Shown piece by piece: positions 24,619 through 32,110 of a stretch of 64,000 nt of DNA. The notes beneath the pieces are model-generated. The model was given only the letters and a program-made list of their open reading frames with translations. It made no database searches and had not been told where the DNA came from. The DNA is from JAGNKE01 sp964583335. Its GTDB lineage: Bacteria > Pseudomonadota > Alphaproteobacteria > Micavibrionales > Micavibrionaceae. Within the stretch, counting starts at the first letter, position 1. Each line of letters starts with the position of its first letter. Location of the stretch: assembly GCA_964583335.1 (NCBI GenBank), contig CAZOVG010000002.1:186001-250000 (forward strand), read 5' to 3'. The position numbers and the translations under genes were made by a program.

Positions 24619-26565
24619 TTACGGCTGATAATCAAGCTCGTGATTCGGTGATGGTTTATCTGTGTTGCTGGCGGCGGCACGATTAAACGCGCCGGACATT
24701 TTCGCGCTTTTGGGTGTGTCTTCGGGGTAAGGTTCGGCTTTAAATTCCGGCGGCACTTCCTCCCGGATTGTTGCCGCTTCTTCCCTGACTTTCTCACGCA
24801 CATATTCGGTTGTTGTGAATTTCTCCGGCGGCTTGTTCTGGCTTACGCTATTGAACGCGCTTCGCAAGGGCGAAGATTCTTTGTCCAATTGCGGCGTGGG
24901 ATGTGGTTGTTTCCTGTTTGCCAGCTCCCTTTCTATATGTTCCTGCAAACCGCGTGTTTTTTCTGATGCGGGGATGAACCAATCTTTGCGCTCCGGGCTT
25001 GGCGGTGGCATGGATTTTTCCGCACTGGTTCTTGGCGGGGCCGTAACGGGAATACTTTCTGGCCGTTGTACCGTTTCCTGTGTTTTTGATAGCGGGATAG
25101 CACCTTGTTTATTGATCGGTTCCGCTATGCGGATTGTTTCTTTCGATGGTCTGAATATCTCCGGTACGCCTTCACGTAATAATTCGGATTTCAGTTTCAG
25201 CTTTGTAGAAAATTCTAAATCGGTGATCGTTTTTGTCTTTGCGCTTTCCGTGAATTTTATGGCCGGATTTTCTGCCAGAGTCTTTTCTATCGAATCCACG
25301 AATGATTTATATTTGCGGTAATGTTCATGGCTTTCTTCCAGCATGGAAAGCCGGGTTTTCATGGTCTGGATTTGTTCGTGAATCCCTGTTCTAAAAGATC
25401 GCCCGTACCGGAAATTCTGCCGCACGATACGCGCTTGCGATTCCTGTTCTGACAGACGCAAGGATTCACGATTCAAGATACGGGTAAATAAAAGCTCTTT
25501 TGAAAACCGGACAATCTCGACAATGGATTTTTTAATAATGTTGGGAAGGCTGGTCTTTGCATAGATGTTTTCAAAGTGCCGGACTCGTTTATCCAGCCGC
25601 GTCATTTCCTGCTCGATGGTTTTAATTTGTTCGGCTAACGGCAAGGCGGGCCATTTGCTGCGCTCGGCGTTCACACGCTTGATTTCTTCTACCAGCTTGG
25701 CGCGGGTCTGGCCTTGGTCGATGGATTTATAATCAACGTCCCGTTTCTGGCTGGTGGTTTCTTTTTCTGCTACCGTTTCTTTGGCGGGCTTTGGTGCTGG
25801 CCCTTTATCGCCAGAATCGCCGCTGCCCTGCTTTCCGTCCTTATCGCCGGATTCGTCTTCATCCTCCTTTTTGTCATCTTCGTCATCGGCCTGTTTTTCT
25901 TTTGCGGCCTTTCCTTCCGGCCCGATATGGATTTGTGGAATACGGTCTATGCCCTGATCGTCCAACGTCCGGCGGTCGATTTTGGCATGGGGTAAGCCCG
26001 CTTGCTCCAAGGCATCATTGGCAAGCGTTTCCCAGAGCAACCGGATTAATTCGACTTCCTGCGGCCCTTGCTCCCGGTCGTCAAGGATGCGGGTTTTCTT
26101 GCCAAGCCCGTCTTTTGTGACCTCACGAGTCGTAAACAAAAGATGGGCGTGATGGTTGCGCGGGTCGTGACCATCCCCGGCAACGGGGCTATGCAGGGAC
26201 GTATCAACGGCCACGTTGTAGCGTTCCACCAGCCACAGGGACATATCGCGGGCCAATGCTTCGCGGGCCGGGGCTGGCAATTCATGCGGCAGGGCCAGAA
26301 TAATTTCCCGCGCCACGCGGGAATTTTTGCGGGTTTCTGCCGCTTCGACCGCGTTCCACAAAGCAACGCGGTCGCGGGTGTTTTCAGGGGCTTGCGGTGG
26401 TGTGAGGATGAATGAGGACACAACGCCTTTGCGATTGTGGTAGCGGTGCGTAAAGCCCCGCCGTTCATCATGCAGCACTGCCCCGGCGCGGTACGCGGCG
26501 GCGGCCACGGCGGAGTGGCCGTCAGAGCGTGAAAACACCCGCAATGAACAATGATAAATCGCCAA
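24619..26565 (-). CDS. MobA/MobL family relaxase
   Basis: 648 residues from a TTG start at 26565 (reads MAIYHCSLRVFSRSDGHSAV), the typical MobA/MobL opening. The N-terminal relaxase domain (about 1-215) has YRAG, a catalytic Tyr region, and the metal-binding HHAHLLFTTRE (three-His type motif, near residue 137). A very acidic Asp/Glu/Lys/Gly linker (about 225-260) leads to a coiled-coil helicaseless C-terminus (about 275-420) and a Pro-rich tail. It would nick oriT and pilot the strand in mobilization. The start codon sits in a hairpin (26556-26597), suggesting control of translation or transcription. No mobB/mobC-like helper is seen. Confidence 0.88.
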   Translation of the reverse strand: MAIYHCSLRVFSRSDGHSAVAAAAYRAGAVLHDERRGFTHRYHNRKGVVSSFILTPPQAPENTRDRVALWNAVEAAETRKNSRVAREIILALPHELPAPAREALARDMSLWLVERYNVAVDTSLHSPVAGDGHDPRNHHAHLLFTTREVTKDGLGKKTRILDDREQGPQEVELIRLLWETLANDALEQAGLPHAKIDRRTLDDQGIDRIPQIHIGPEGKAAKEKQADDEDDKKEDEDESGDKDGKQGSGDSGDKGPAPKPAKETVAEKETTSQKRDVDYKSIDQGQTRAKLVEEIKRVNAERSKWPALPLAEQIKTIEQEMTRLDKRVRHFENIYAKTSLPNIIKKSIVEIVRFSKELLFTRILNRESLRLSEQESQARIVRQNFRYGRSFRTGIHEQIQTMKTRLSMLEESHEHYRKYKSFVDSIEKTLAENPAIKFTESAKTKTITDLEFSTKLKLKSELLREGVPEIFRPSKETIRIAEPINKQGAIPLSKTQETVQRPESIPVTAPPRTSAEKSMPPPSPERKDWFIPASEKTRGLQEHIERELANRKQPHPTPQLDKESSPLRSAFNSVSQNKPPEKFTTTEYVREKVREEAATIREEVPPEFKAEPYPEDTPKSAKMSGAFNRAAASNTDKPSPNHELDYQP

Positions 26566-26597
26566 GGCTGCAAAGCCTTTCCCTCTATGGGCGATTT
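26556..26597. promoter_or_regulatory. Nested hairpin over the relaxase start
   Basis: AAATCGCC (26556-26563) pairs with GGCGATTT (26590-26597), and AAGGCT / AGCCTT pair inside it. The TTG start of the relaxase (complement of CAA at 26563-26565) lies in the outer stem. In the relaxase transcript this structure would hide the start region, or as DNA it may be a relaxase or repressor site. Confidence 0.5.
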
Positions 26598-26611
26598 ATT
26601 GTTGTTCAAAA

Positions 26612-26661
26612 GTGTTGTTGTTTCGCCCGGCTTCCAAAATTACCGGGCGGAATAACAACAC
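26612..26661. repeat. 19-bp imperfect dyad upstream of the relaxase (possible oriT accessory structure)
   Basis: GTGTTGTTGTTTCGCCCGG (26612-26630) is the reverse complement of CCGGGCGGAATAACAACAC (26643-26661) with 17 of 19 positions matching and a 12-nt loop. It lies between the relaxase start and the candidate nic region. Large dyads of this kind occur next to oriT in mobilizable elements; a regulatory role for relaxase expression is the alternative. Confidence 0.6.
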
Positions 26662-26725
26662 AGGGGACAGCGGCAAGCTGGCCCCAAGGCCCGGCAGGGC
26701 CGCAAAAGCACTCCGGCGAAGCCGG

Positions 26726-26755
26726 GCAAACGCAGTTTGCGTAAGTGCGCTCTTA
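26726..26755 (+). other. oriT: Candidate oriT / nic region, IncQ (RSF1010)-like
   Basis: An inverted repeat GCAAAC-gca-GTTTGC (26726-26740) is followed directly by GTAAGTGCGCTCTTA (26741-26755). RSF1010/R1162-type origins have an inverted repeat directly followed by GTAAGTGCGCCCT, cut after TAAGTGCG. By analogy the nick would fall after 26749. The match of arrangement and core, together with the neighbouring MobA/MobL gene, supports the call; nicking itself is inferred. Confidence 0.72.
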
Positions 26756-26833
26756 AGCCCTTACTTTCAGGATAGCCGATAAAATTTAAGGATTATTTTA
26801 CGGAAATAGCTGAGCCGCTAAGCCCTTACTTTT
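26754..26833 (+). repeat. Direct repeat TAAGCCCTTACTTT, two copies 65 bp apart
   Basis: Copies at 26754-26767 and 26819-26832 are identical over 14 bp. They lie in the A+T-rich gap between the candidate oriT and the AbiEi gene (26756-26948), which otherwise holds no gene. They could bind a regulator of the toxin-antitoxin operon or a mobilization accessory factor. Confidence 0.55.
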
Positions 26834-26948
26834 ACGGACTATAAGCTGATTCTTATGGTTGGCAATGGGCATGATTGCATGAATTTTCAATGAAATTACT
26901 TGCAGTATTGTCCGATTTTCGATAGTCTGGAAAGAGAGGAAAAATGCC

Positions 26949-27545
26949 ATGAACGCCGTTGAGCAATTCAAAGACTATTTCCAGCCGGGGGCGGTTTACC
27001 GCCGCGCCGATCTCGAACAATGGTCAAATGCCGTTGACCGCCATTTGCGCCGGTTAACGGAAGACGGCGTTTTGGTGAAGCTGTCCGGCGGTCTGTATTA
27101 CTGCCCGCAAATGACGGCTTTCGGGCCAGCCCCCGCCGATGATGAAATGCTGGTGCGGGCGTTCTTGAAAGATGATCGCTTTTTGCTGACTTCCCCCAAT
27201 CTGTATAACGCCTTGGGGCTGGGTACGACCCAGCTTTATAACGAAACAGTTGTTTATAACCACAAGCGGCATGGCCGCTTCAAGCTGGGCGGGAGGACAT
27301 TCCGCTTTGCCGTGAAGCCGTATTTCCCCCACAAGCCCACCCCGGAATTTCTGCTGGTCGATGTGGTCAATAACCTCGACCAGCTTGCAGAAGATCGGGA
27401 ACAGGTCTTGGAACAGGTTAAAAACAAGGCTGTTTCGATGGATAAACGCGCCATGGCTAATGCTGTTCGCGAATATGGCGGGGCGCGGGCCAGGAAGTTC
27501 TTTGCCAAGTTCCTGATGGGCGATAGATTACAGTATGCCCACTGA
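26949..27545 (+). CDS. AbiEi-type antitoxin
   Basis: 198 residues. The N-terminal winged helix-turn-helix (about 1-65: QFKDYFQPGAVYRRADLEQW then HLRRLTEDGVLVKLSGGLYY) is the DNA-binding, self-repressing part; the rest is the antitoxin domain with the TSPNLYNALGLGT and RTFRFAVKPYFP segments. AbiE systems are type IV toxin-antitoxin pairs that stabilise mobile elements and can give phage resistance. It overlaps the toxin gene by 11 bp, as usual for abiEi-abiEii. GAGAGGAAAAATGCC supplies the ribosome site. Confidence 0.82.
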   Translation: MNAVEQFKDYFQPGAVYRRADLEQWSNAVDRHLRRLTEDGVLVKLSGGLYYCPQMTAFGPAPADDEMLVRAFLKDDRFLLTSPNLYNALGLGTTQLYNETVVYNHKRHGRFKLGGRTFRFAVKPYFPHKPTPEFLLVDVVNNLDQLAEDREQVLEQVKNKAVSMDKRAMANAVREYGGARARKFFAKFLMGDRLQYAH

Positions 27546-28482
27546 CGGATTCTTGCATAGCCATCCTGATTTCCCCGCCCTCATTCGCATTGTGGCGGGG
27601 GAAATGGATATTGCCCCGGCTCTGGTCGAAAAAGACTATTGGATTATGCACTGCCTTTACGGGCTGCAAAAACTTGGGCTACGGTTTGAGTTGAAGGGTG
27701 GAACGTCTCTTTCCAAAGGCTTCGGGCTGATACACCGTTTTTCCGAAGATATAGACATTCGGATTGAACCGCCCGCCGGGATGGAGATAAAAACGGGCCG
27801 CAATCACGACAAACCGGAACATTGCGAAGGCCGGAAAAGATTTTATGACTGGCTGGCCGGAACCATTAGTATTGATGGCATCCATGATGTTCAGCGCGAC
27901 ACAGCGTTTGATGATGCAAAATATCGAAGCGGTGGAATCCGGCTCTATTATCAAATCATCGGTGAAAAGATTGAGGGACTGAAAGACGGGATTTTATTGG
28001 AAGTCGGGTTTGACGAGATAACGCCAAACTTCCCCCGCACCATCAGTTCATGGGCCTATGATTACGCGGTCGGCAAAGTGCCTATCACAGATAACCGCGC
28101 CGTGGATGTTTCCTGCTATCATCCCGGCTATACGCTGGTTGAAAAACTGCAAACCATATCTACCAAATACCGCCAGCAGCAGGAAACAGAAAAGTTTCCC
28201 GTTAATTTCATGCGACATTATTATGATGTTTATTGTTTGTTACAGGATGCGGAAACGGTCAAATTTATCGGTACGCCGGAATATCTGGCGCATAAAGAAA
28301 AAAGATTTCGCGCTGCGGATAATCCGGTGATCGCTGAAAATGAAGCGTTCTTATTGACGGATAAAGAAACGCGGGATTTGTATAAGTCGGCTTATGAATC
28401 CACCCACACCCTTTATTATCGGTCGCAGCCAGATTTCAATGAGATTTTACAAAAAATTAGCGATTTCAAAGAACGGCTTTAA
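27535..28482 (+). CDS. AbiEii/AbiGii-type nucleotidyltransferase toxin
   Basis: 315 residues. The signature FELKGGTSLSKGFGLIHRFSEDIDI (positions about 52-76) carries the GG(T/S)-x-SEDID nucleotidyltransferase motif; EKDYWIMH precedes it. The C-terminal helical part has EKLQTISTKYR and NFMRHYYDVYCLL, typical of the family. AbiEii toxins transfer nucleotides and block growth unless the AbiEi partner is present. Its last codons overlap a CTTAAG-type regulatory box (28478-28494) for the next unit. Confidence 0.87.
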   Translation: MPTDGFLHSHPDFPALIRIVAGEMDIAPALVEKDYWIMHCLYGLQKLGLRFELKGGTSLSKGFGLIHRFSEDIDIRIEPPAGMEIKTGRNHDKPEHCEGRKRFYDWLAGTISIDGIHDVQRDTAFDDAKYRSGGIRLYYQIIGEKIEGLKDGILLEVGFDEITPNFPRTISSWAYDYAVGKVPITDNRAVDVSCYHPGYTLVEKLQTISTKYRQQQETEKFPVNFMRHYYDVYCLLQDAETVKFIGTPEYLAHKEKRFRAADNPVIAENEAFLLTDKETRDLYKSAYESTHTLYYRSQPDFNEILQKISDFKERL

Positions 28483-28494
28483 GTTTCCCTTAAG
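28478..28494 (+). promoter_or_regulatory. Tandem TTTAAG-N5-CTTAAG box (PmrA-like) before the sensor/regulator unit
   Basis: Half-sites TTTAAG (28478-28483) and CTTAAG (28489-28494) are separated by 5 bp, as in PmrA boxes of enterobacteria. It overlaps the AbiEii stop codon and lies upstream of two tiny ORFs and the response-regulator gene. A second box of the same form precedes the glycosyltransferase operon, so binding and autoregulation by the element's own regulator is the simplest inference. Confidence 0.6.
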
Positions 28495-28552
28495 ATAACC
28501 CTGCATTACTCCGCTTATCCGCATTCAAATAGAGCGAGAACCGGAGATAAAA

Positions 28553-28726
28553 ATGCAGGGATTTATAAATCTGGCCCCAGTGGGGGCGCTAGAAGGGCTG
28601 AAAAGATTCACACTTACTTTCTCGCGAGAGTCTTGTTTCATAGCTGTAATAAGACCGCACTTTTCTTTCCGATGGTCATTGATAGATCAAGTTTATCGAA
28701 CCTTCTTTTATAAGGGGGAATCATGA
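28553..28726 (+). CDS. Possible small ORF (57 aa)
   Basis: ATG 28553 follows CCGGAGATAAAA. The peptide (MQGFINLAPVGALEGLKRFT ...) is basic, has a few aromatic residues and no clear membrane helix. Its stop overlaps the start of the 46-residue ORF (ATGA), an arrangement that suggests translational coupling. Coding status is uncertain; it may be a leader for the downstream genes. Confidence 0.35.
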   Translation: MQGFINLAPVGALEGLKRFTLTFSRESCFIAVIRPHFSFRWSLIDQVYRTFFYKGES

Positions 28727-28863
28727 AAAAATTAATGCAAACCGCCCAAAGTTTTTACAAAGCAATAAAAGAGGACTTCACATTCTATTGCTTGATGATC
28801 GCTATATGTGTGCCATTATACATTTTATTGGATTGGCTGGAAAGTTCATACCCTACTAATTAG
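28723..28863 (+). CDS. Single-pass membrane micropeptide (46 aa) upstream of the two-component system
   Basis: Excellent ribosome site TAAGGGGGAATC before ATG 28723. Peptide: MKKLMQTAQSFYKAIKEDF, then a hydrophobic segment FYCLMIAICVPLYILLDWL (about residues 21-39) and a short polar tail. One short N-terminal cytoplasmic part with Lys residues and one membrane helix. It is not a recognisable MgrB or other known kinase-modulating peptide, but it sits 85 nt upstream of a regulator-kinase pair in the same direction. Function unknown. Confidence 0.55.
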   Translation: MKKLMQTAQSFYKAIKEDFTFYCLMIAICVPLYILLDWLESSYPTN

Positions 28864-28947
28864 TAGTGATATTATTATACATTATTGGGACTCTAACCGT
28901 GTTGGATGAAAGAGATATAGACCCAGCTTCAATAAGAGGAATTAAGT

Positions 28948-29619
28948 ATGCGGCTGCTGCTGGTTGAAGACGATTTAATGATTGGCGAAGACTTGCAAAA
29001 GGCGCTACGCAAGGAAAGTTTCGTCGTCAACTGGGTGCAAGATGGCGAAAGCGCGGACATAACCCTGCAAAACGAAAGTTACGATCTTGTTATTTTAGAC
29101 CTCGGCTTGCCCGGTAAGTCCGGCATTCATGTTCTCGATACGCTCAGGAAAGGCGGAAACGATACGCCCGTCTTGATCTTGACCGCGCGCGACGCGATTT
29201 CAGACAAGATAAAAGGATTTGATACGGGCGCGGACGATTATCTTTTAAAGCCTTTCGCGCTTGAGGAATTGGAGGCCCGCATTCGCAGCCTGTTACGCCG
29301 CAGCATGGGACAGGCTGGGAATGAAAACGGATTGCTCCGCCACGGAAGAATCACGCTCAATCCGAAAACGCGCGAGGTCTTTTTTGACGATAAAATTGTT
29401 TCCCTTTCCGCCAAGGAATTTCTGCTTATCCATGCGCTGCTGAAAACGCCTAATGCGGTTCTATCAAAGACGCAGCTTGAGGAAAGCCTTTACGGATGGA
29501 ATGAGGAAGTCGCCAGCAACGCCGTTGAGGTGCATATCCATCAAATCCGCAAAAAACTGGATAGCGGCGTTATCAAGAATATCCGCAATGTCGGTTACAC
29601 GTTAGGCGATCCGCTATGA
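28948..29619 (+). CDS. OmpR/PmrA-type response regulator
   Basis: 223 residues. The receiver domain (1-115) has the acidic pair VEDD at 7-9, phosphoacceptor Asp51 in LVILDLGLPGKSG, Thr in LTARD and Lys in LLKPFALEELEARI. The C-terminal winged-helix DNA-binding domain (about 125-220) has LSAKEFLLIHALL and VEVHIHQIRKKLDSGVIKNIRNVGYTLG-type end. It belongs to the PmrA/QseB/TctD branch. The kinase gene overlaps its stop by 4 bp. Cognate boxes are proposed at 28478-28494 and 30995-31011. In PmrA systems such regulators switch on lipid A modification genes, which fits the downstream cargo. Confidence 0.93.
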   Translation: MRLLLVEDDLMIGEDLQKALRKESFVVNWVQDGESADITLQNESYDLVILDLGLPGKSGIHVLDTLRKGGNDTPVLILTARDAISDKIKGFDTGADDYLLKPFALEELEARIRSLLRRSMGQAGNENGLLRHGRITLNPKTREVFFDDKIVSLSAKEFLLIHALLKTPNAVLSKTQLEESLYGWNEEVASNAVEVHIHQIRKKLDSGVIKNIRNVGYTLGDPL

Positions 29620-30935
29620 TTTCAATTCGCAGGAAACTTTTAAGATCAATTCTTCTCGTCATTTTTACAGTGACGGTTTTGCTTGCGCTCATAACGTACT
29701 TTACCGTGCGCGAAGAAATGGACGAATTTTACGACGAAAACCTGAAGCAGGTCGCCTATACGATTTTAGCTACCGGGCCGACCGGCAAAGTTGCGCTTAC
29801 ATCAAATCTTGAAAGCCACAAATTGCGGGGCGAGGAAAAATATCTGCGGCAAGTATGGATTAACGGCGCGCTTGCCTATTCATCCCACCCGCATATTGAG
29901 TTCCCGCTGCAAGACCATGACGGAAAAGGCCGGGCGCAATTTAGGGATAGCCGCTGGCGTTTTTATCGGCAATCGAACGGCGACACAATCGTCCAACTTG
30001 CACAGGATTTGAAAGAGCGCCATAGCGTTGTCGTGGAGATTTACGGCTTTCTGCTTATTCCTATCGTTATTCAGTTTCCTATTCTGGCCGGGTTGATCTG
30101 GCTTATGATCGGGCGCGGCCTGAAACCCTTGGCGGATATTTCCAGCCTTATCAAAAACAGAAACCCGTCATTTTTGGAGCCGTTGCCGAGCGAAAAAGTG
30201 CCGTTTGAAATCAGTGCGCTTGTTCATGCGTTGAATGACCTTCTTTTCCGGTTGCGCGCGGCATTGGAGGCGCAAAGGCGATTTACGGCGGACGCAGCCC
30301 ATGAATTGCGGACGCCTTTAACCGCCGTGCGATTGCAGCTTGATATTTTGAAGCGCGCCCATGATGAAGACGAAAGAGCCACCGCCCTGCAAACGCTGGA
30401 AAAAGGCGTCTTGCGGAGCGCACGCCTTGCCCACCAGTTGCTTGAATTGGCGCGGCAGGAACCCGAAAACGCGGAAATCCCCTTTGCGCGGCTCAATCTG
30501 GCGCATGTCGTAGAGGAAGCAATTGAACAAGCCTTGCCGATAGCACAGGCAAAAAATATCACGCTTGATTCCGAGATCGCGGGCGGGCTTTTCCTTTCGG
30601 GCAACGCACATAAACTCGCGGTAATGACTGCAAACCTTATCAATAATGCCGTGACCTACACGAAAGAAAACGGCCATATCGAGGTCAAGCTATACCGGGA
30701 TGAAACGCAAATTGTTCTGGACGTTGCCGACGATGGAATCGGGATAAGCGAGAAAGACCGCGAACGGATTTTTGACCGTTTCTATCGCGTTACCGGAACG
30801 GGTACTATCGGTTCCGGCCTCGGCCTTTCGATTGTCCGCAATGTCGTTGATCTGCACAAGGCGGATATTCAAATATCCGGCGGCATTGGCGGCAGGGGAA
30901 CGACCTTTCAGGTGCGTTTTCCGGGCGTGGCCTGA
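29616..30935 (+). CDS. Sensor histidine kinase, QseC/PmrB/TctE type
   Basis: 439 residues. Membrane helix 1 at about 9-30, a periplasmic sensing region of about 110 residues beginning EEMDEFYDENLKQVAYTIL (2CSK_N-like), helix 2 at about 143-165, HAMP-like linker, then FTADAAHELRTPLTAVRLQ with the phosphoacceptor His near residue 229. The ATPase domain has NLINNAVTYTKENG (N box), VADDGIGISEKDRERIFDRFYRV and GSGLGLSIVRNVV (G boxes). All catalytic parts are intact. The gene is followed by a strong terminator at 30943-30968. Confidence 0.93.
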   Translation: MISIRRKLLRSILLVIFTVTVLLALITYFTVREEMDEFYDENLKQVAYTILATGPTGKVALTSNLESHKLRGEEKYLRQVWINGALAYSSHPHIEFPLQDHDGKGRAQFRDSRWRFYRQSNGDTIVQLAQDLKERHSVVVEIYGFLLIPIVIQFPILAGLIWLMIGRGLKPLADISSLIKNRNPSFLEPLPSEKVPFEISALVHALNDLLFRLRAALEAQRRFTADAAHELRTPLTAVRLQLDILKRAHDEDERATALQTLEKGVLRSARLAHQLLELARQEPENAEIPFARLNLAHVVEEAIEQALPIAQAKNITLDSEIAGGLFLSGNAHKLAVMTANLINNAVTYTKENGHIEVKLYRDETQIVLDVADDGIGISEKDRERIFDRFYRVTGTGTIGSGLGLSIVRNVVDLHKADIQISGGIGGRGTTFQVRFPGVA

Positions 30936-30942
30936 ACCCCTT

Positions 30943-30968
30943 AAAGCCCTAGAAATCAGGGCTTTTTT
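30943..30968 (+). terminator. Terminator after the two-component genes
   Basis: AAAGCCCT / AGGGCTTT stem with a 7-nt loop followed by six T. It separates the regulator-kinase unit from the glycosyltransferase operon, so the latter needs its own promoter. Confidence 0.88.
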
Positions 30969-30994
30969 GTCTTTTTTCGCTCTGCAAAAATCCC

Positions 30995-31011
30995 CTTAAG
31001 TCTGCCTTAAG
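30995..31011 (+). promoter_or_regulatory. Tandem CTTAAG-N5-CTTAAG box (PmrA-like) before the envelope operon
   Basis: CTTAAG at 30995-31000 and 31006-31011 are perfect repeats with a 5-bp spacer, 52 nt before the glycosyltransferase start. An A+T-rich stretch gtttat at 31019-31024 could be the -10 region, placing the box over the -35 position as in activator-dependent promoters. Confidence 0.7.
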
Positions 31012-31062
31012 TTTCGCTTTGTTTATTGGCCCTCCCAAGACGAAGGAAAGGGCCAAGACTAA

Positions 31063-31788
31063 ATGATTACCGTAGTTGTTCCCGTACTGAATGAGGAAGA
31101 AAATATAGCCGCGCTGCTCGATGAAATTGTCCGCGCGGCGGAATCCGCGCCTATCAGTGAAATTATTTATGTCGATGATGGCAGCACGGACGGAACCTAT
31201 GAAATCCTGCGTTCTCTGAAACAAAAATATTCCGCCTTGCGCGTTCTGCGCCATAACAACCGCTGCGGACAATCCGCAGGATTGTGGACGGGCGTACAGG
31301 CCGCGGGCAATGACCTGATAGCCACGCTTGACGGTGATGGCCAGAACGACCCCGCCGATATAGCGCGCCTTTATGATCTCTATGAACGCCACAAAAACGT
31401 GCGCGAAAAACTGATGATCGTAGGCGAACGCAAAAAGCGCAATGACAGTCTTTCGCGCCGCCTTGCCTCGCGCTTTGCAAACCGCCTGCGCTCCGCTTTG
31501 CTCAAGGATATGACGAAAGATACGGGCTGCTCTTTAAAGATGTTCCGCCGCAAGGATTATATCACCTTGCCTTACTTCGATCACATGCACCGTTTCCTGC
31601 CCGCGCTGATGATACGCAACGGCGTCCATTTGATTCATGTCGATGTTTCGCACCGCCCGCGGCAACACGGCGTTTCCAAGTATGGCAATTTCAGCCGCGC
31701 CCTTGTCGGCGTGACCGATTTGTTAGGCGTCCGGTGGCTTCAAACGCGCCCCTATGCCTTTCCCAAAATAACCGAAGACCTCAACTAA
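31063..31788 (+). CDS. GT2 glycosyltransferase, polyprenyl-phosphate sugar synthase type (ArnC/DPM1-like)
   Basis: 241 residues. The GT-A fold shows VVVPVLNEEENI, the nucleotide-sugar DDGSTDGT, the metal-binding LDGDGQNDPADI and DTGCSLKMFRR, then HRFLPALMIRNG and SHRPRQHGVSKYGNF, all typical of dolichol/undecaprenyl-phosphate sugar transferases. Unlike ArnC it lacks C-terminal membrane helices; the next gene encodes a small membrane protein that may anchor it. Expected role: loading a sugar on undecaprenyl phosphate at the cytoplasmic face. The sugar is unknown. First gene of the four-gene operon behind the CTTAAG box. Confidence 0.88.
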   Translation: MITVVVPVLNEEENIAALLDEIVRAAESAPISEIIYVDDGSTDGTYEILRSLKQKYSALRVLRHNNRCGQSAGLWTGVQAAGNDLIATLDGDGQNDPADIARLYDLYERHKNVREKLMIVGERKKRNDSLSRRLASRFANRLRSALLKDMTKDTGCSLKMFRRKDYITLPYFDHMHRFLPALMIRNGVHLIHVDVSHRPRQHGVSKYGNFSRALVGVTDLLGVRWLQTRPYAFPKITEDLN

Positions 31789-31798
31789 GGATTAAAAA

Positions 31799-32092
31799 AT
31801 GACTGCATATCTCACCCCTGAAACCATGTGGATTATAATAGGCTTTCTTGGTCAAGCCATGTTCTCCATGCGCTTTATCGTGCAATGGATCGCCTCTGAA
31901 AAAGCCGGGAATAGCATTATCCCGCACACATTCTGGTATTTCAGCATCGGCGGCGGGCTTGCCTTGTGCGCGTATGCGATTTACCGGCAAGACCCGGTTT
32001 TCATTCTCGGCCAAAGCACCGGCCTTTTTATCTATGCGCGCAATCTTTACCTCATTCGGCGCAAGGAATCGCAAACCGCTGTCGCTCAATAA
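31799..32092 (+). CDS. LAB_N domain small membrane protein
   Basis: 97 residues with three hydrophobic segments (about 10-28, 42-58 and 66-84). The pattern MWIIIGFLGQAMFSMRFIVQ, WIASEKAGNSIIPHTFWYFS and LGQSTGLFIYARNLYLI is the lipid-A-disaccharide synthase N-terminal (LAB_N) domain, which occurs as a stand-alone protein next to DPM1-like transferases. It may help flip or hold the polyprenyl-linked sugar, as ArnE/F do in the aminoarabinose pathway; that is an inference. Starts 10 nt after the GT2 gene with TAAGGATTAAAAA as ribosome site. Confidence 0.85.
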   Translation: MTAYLTPETMWIIIGFLGQAMFSMRFIVQWIASEKAGNSIIPHTFWYFSIGGGLALCAYAIYRQDPVFILGQSTGLFIYARNLYLIRRKESQTAVAQ

Positions 32093-32110
32093 GTACAAGG
32101 AATTTACCTA

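Noticed and set aside
28723..28863. MgrB homologue
   Set aside because: Similar length and one membrane helix, but no shared cysteines or sequence pattern; only the setting is alike.
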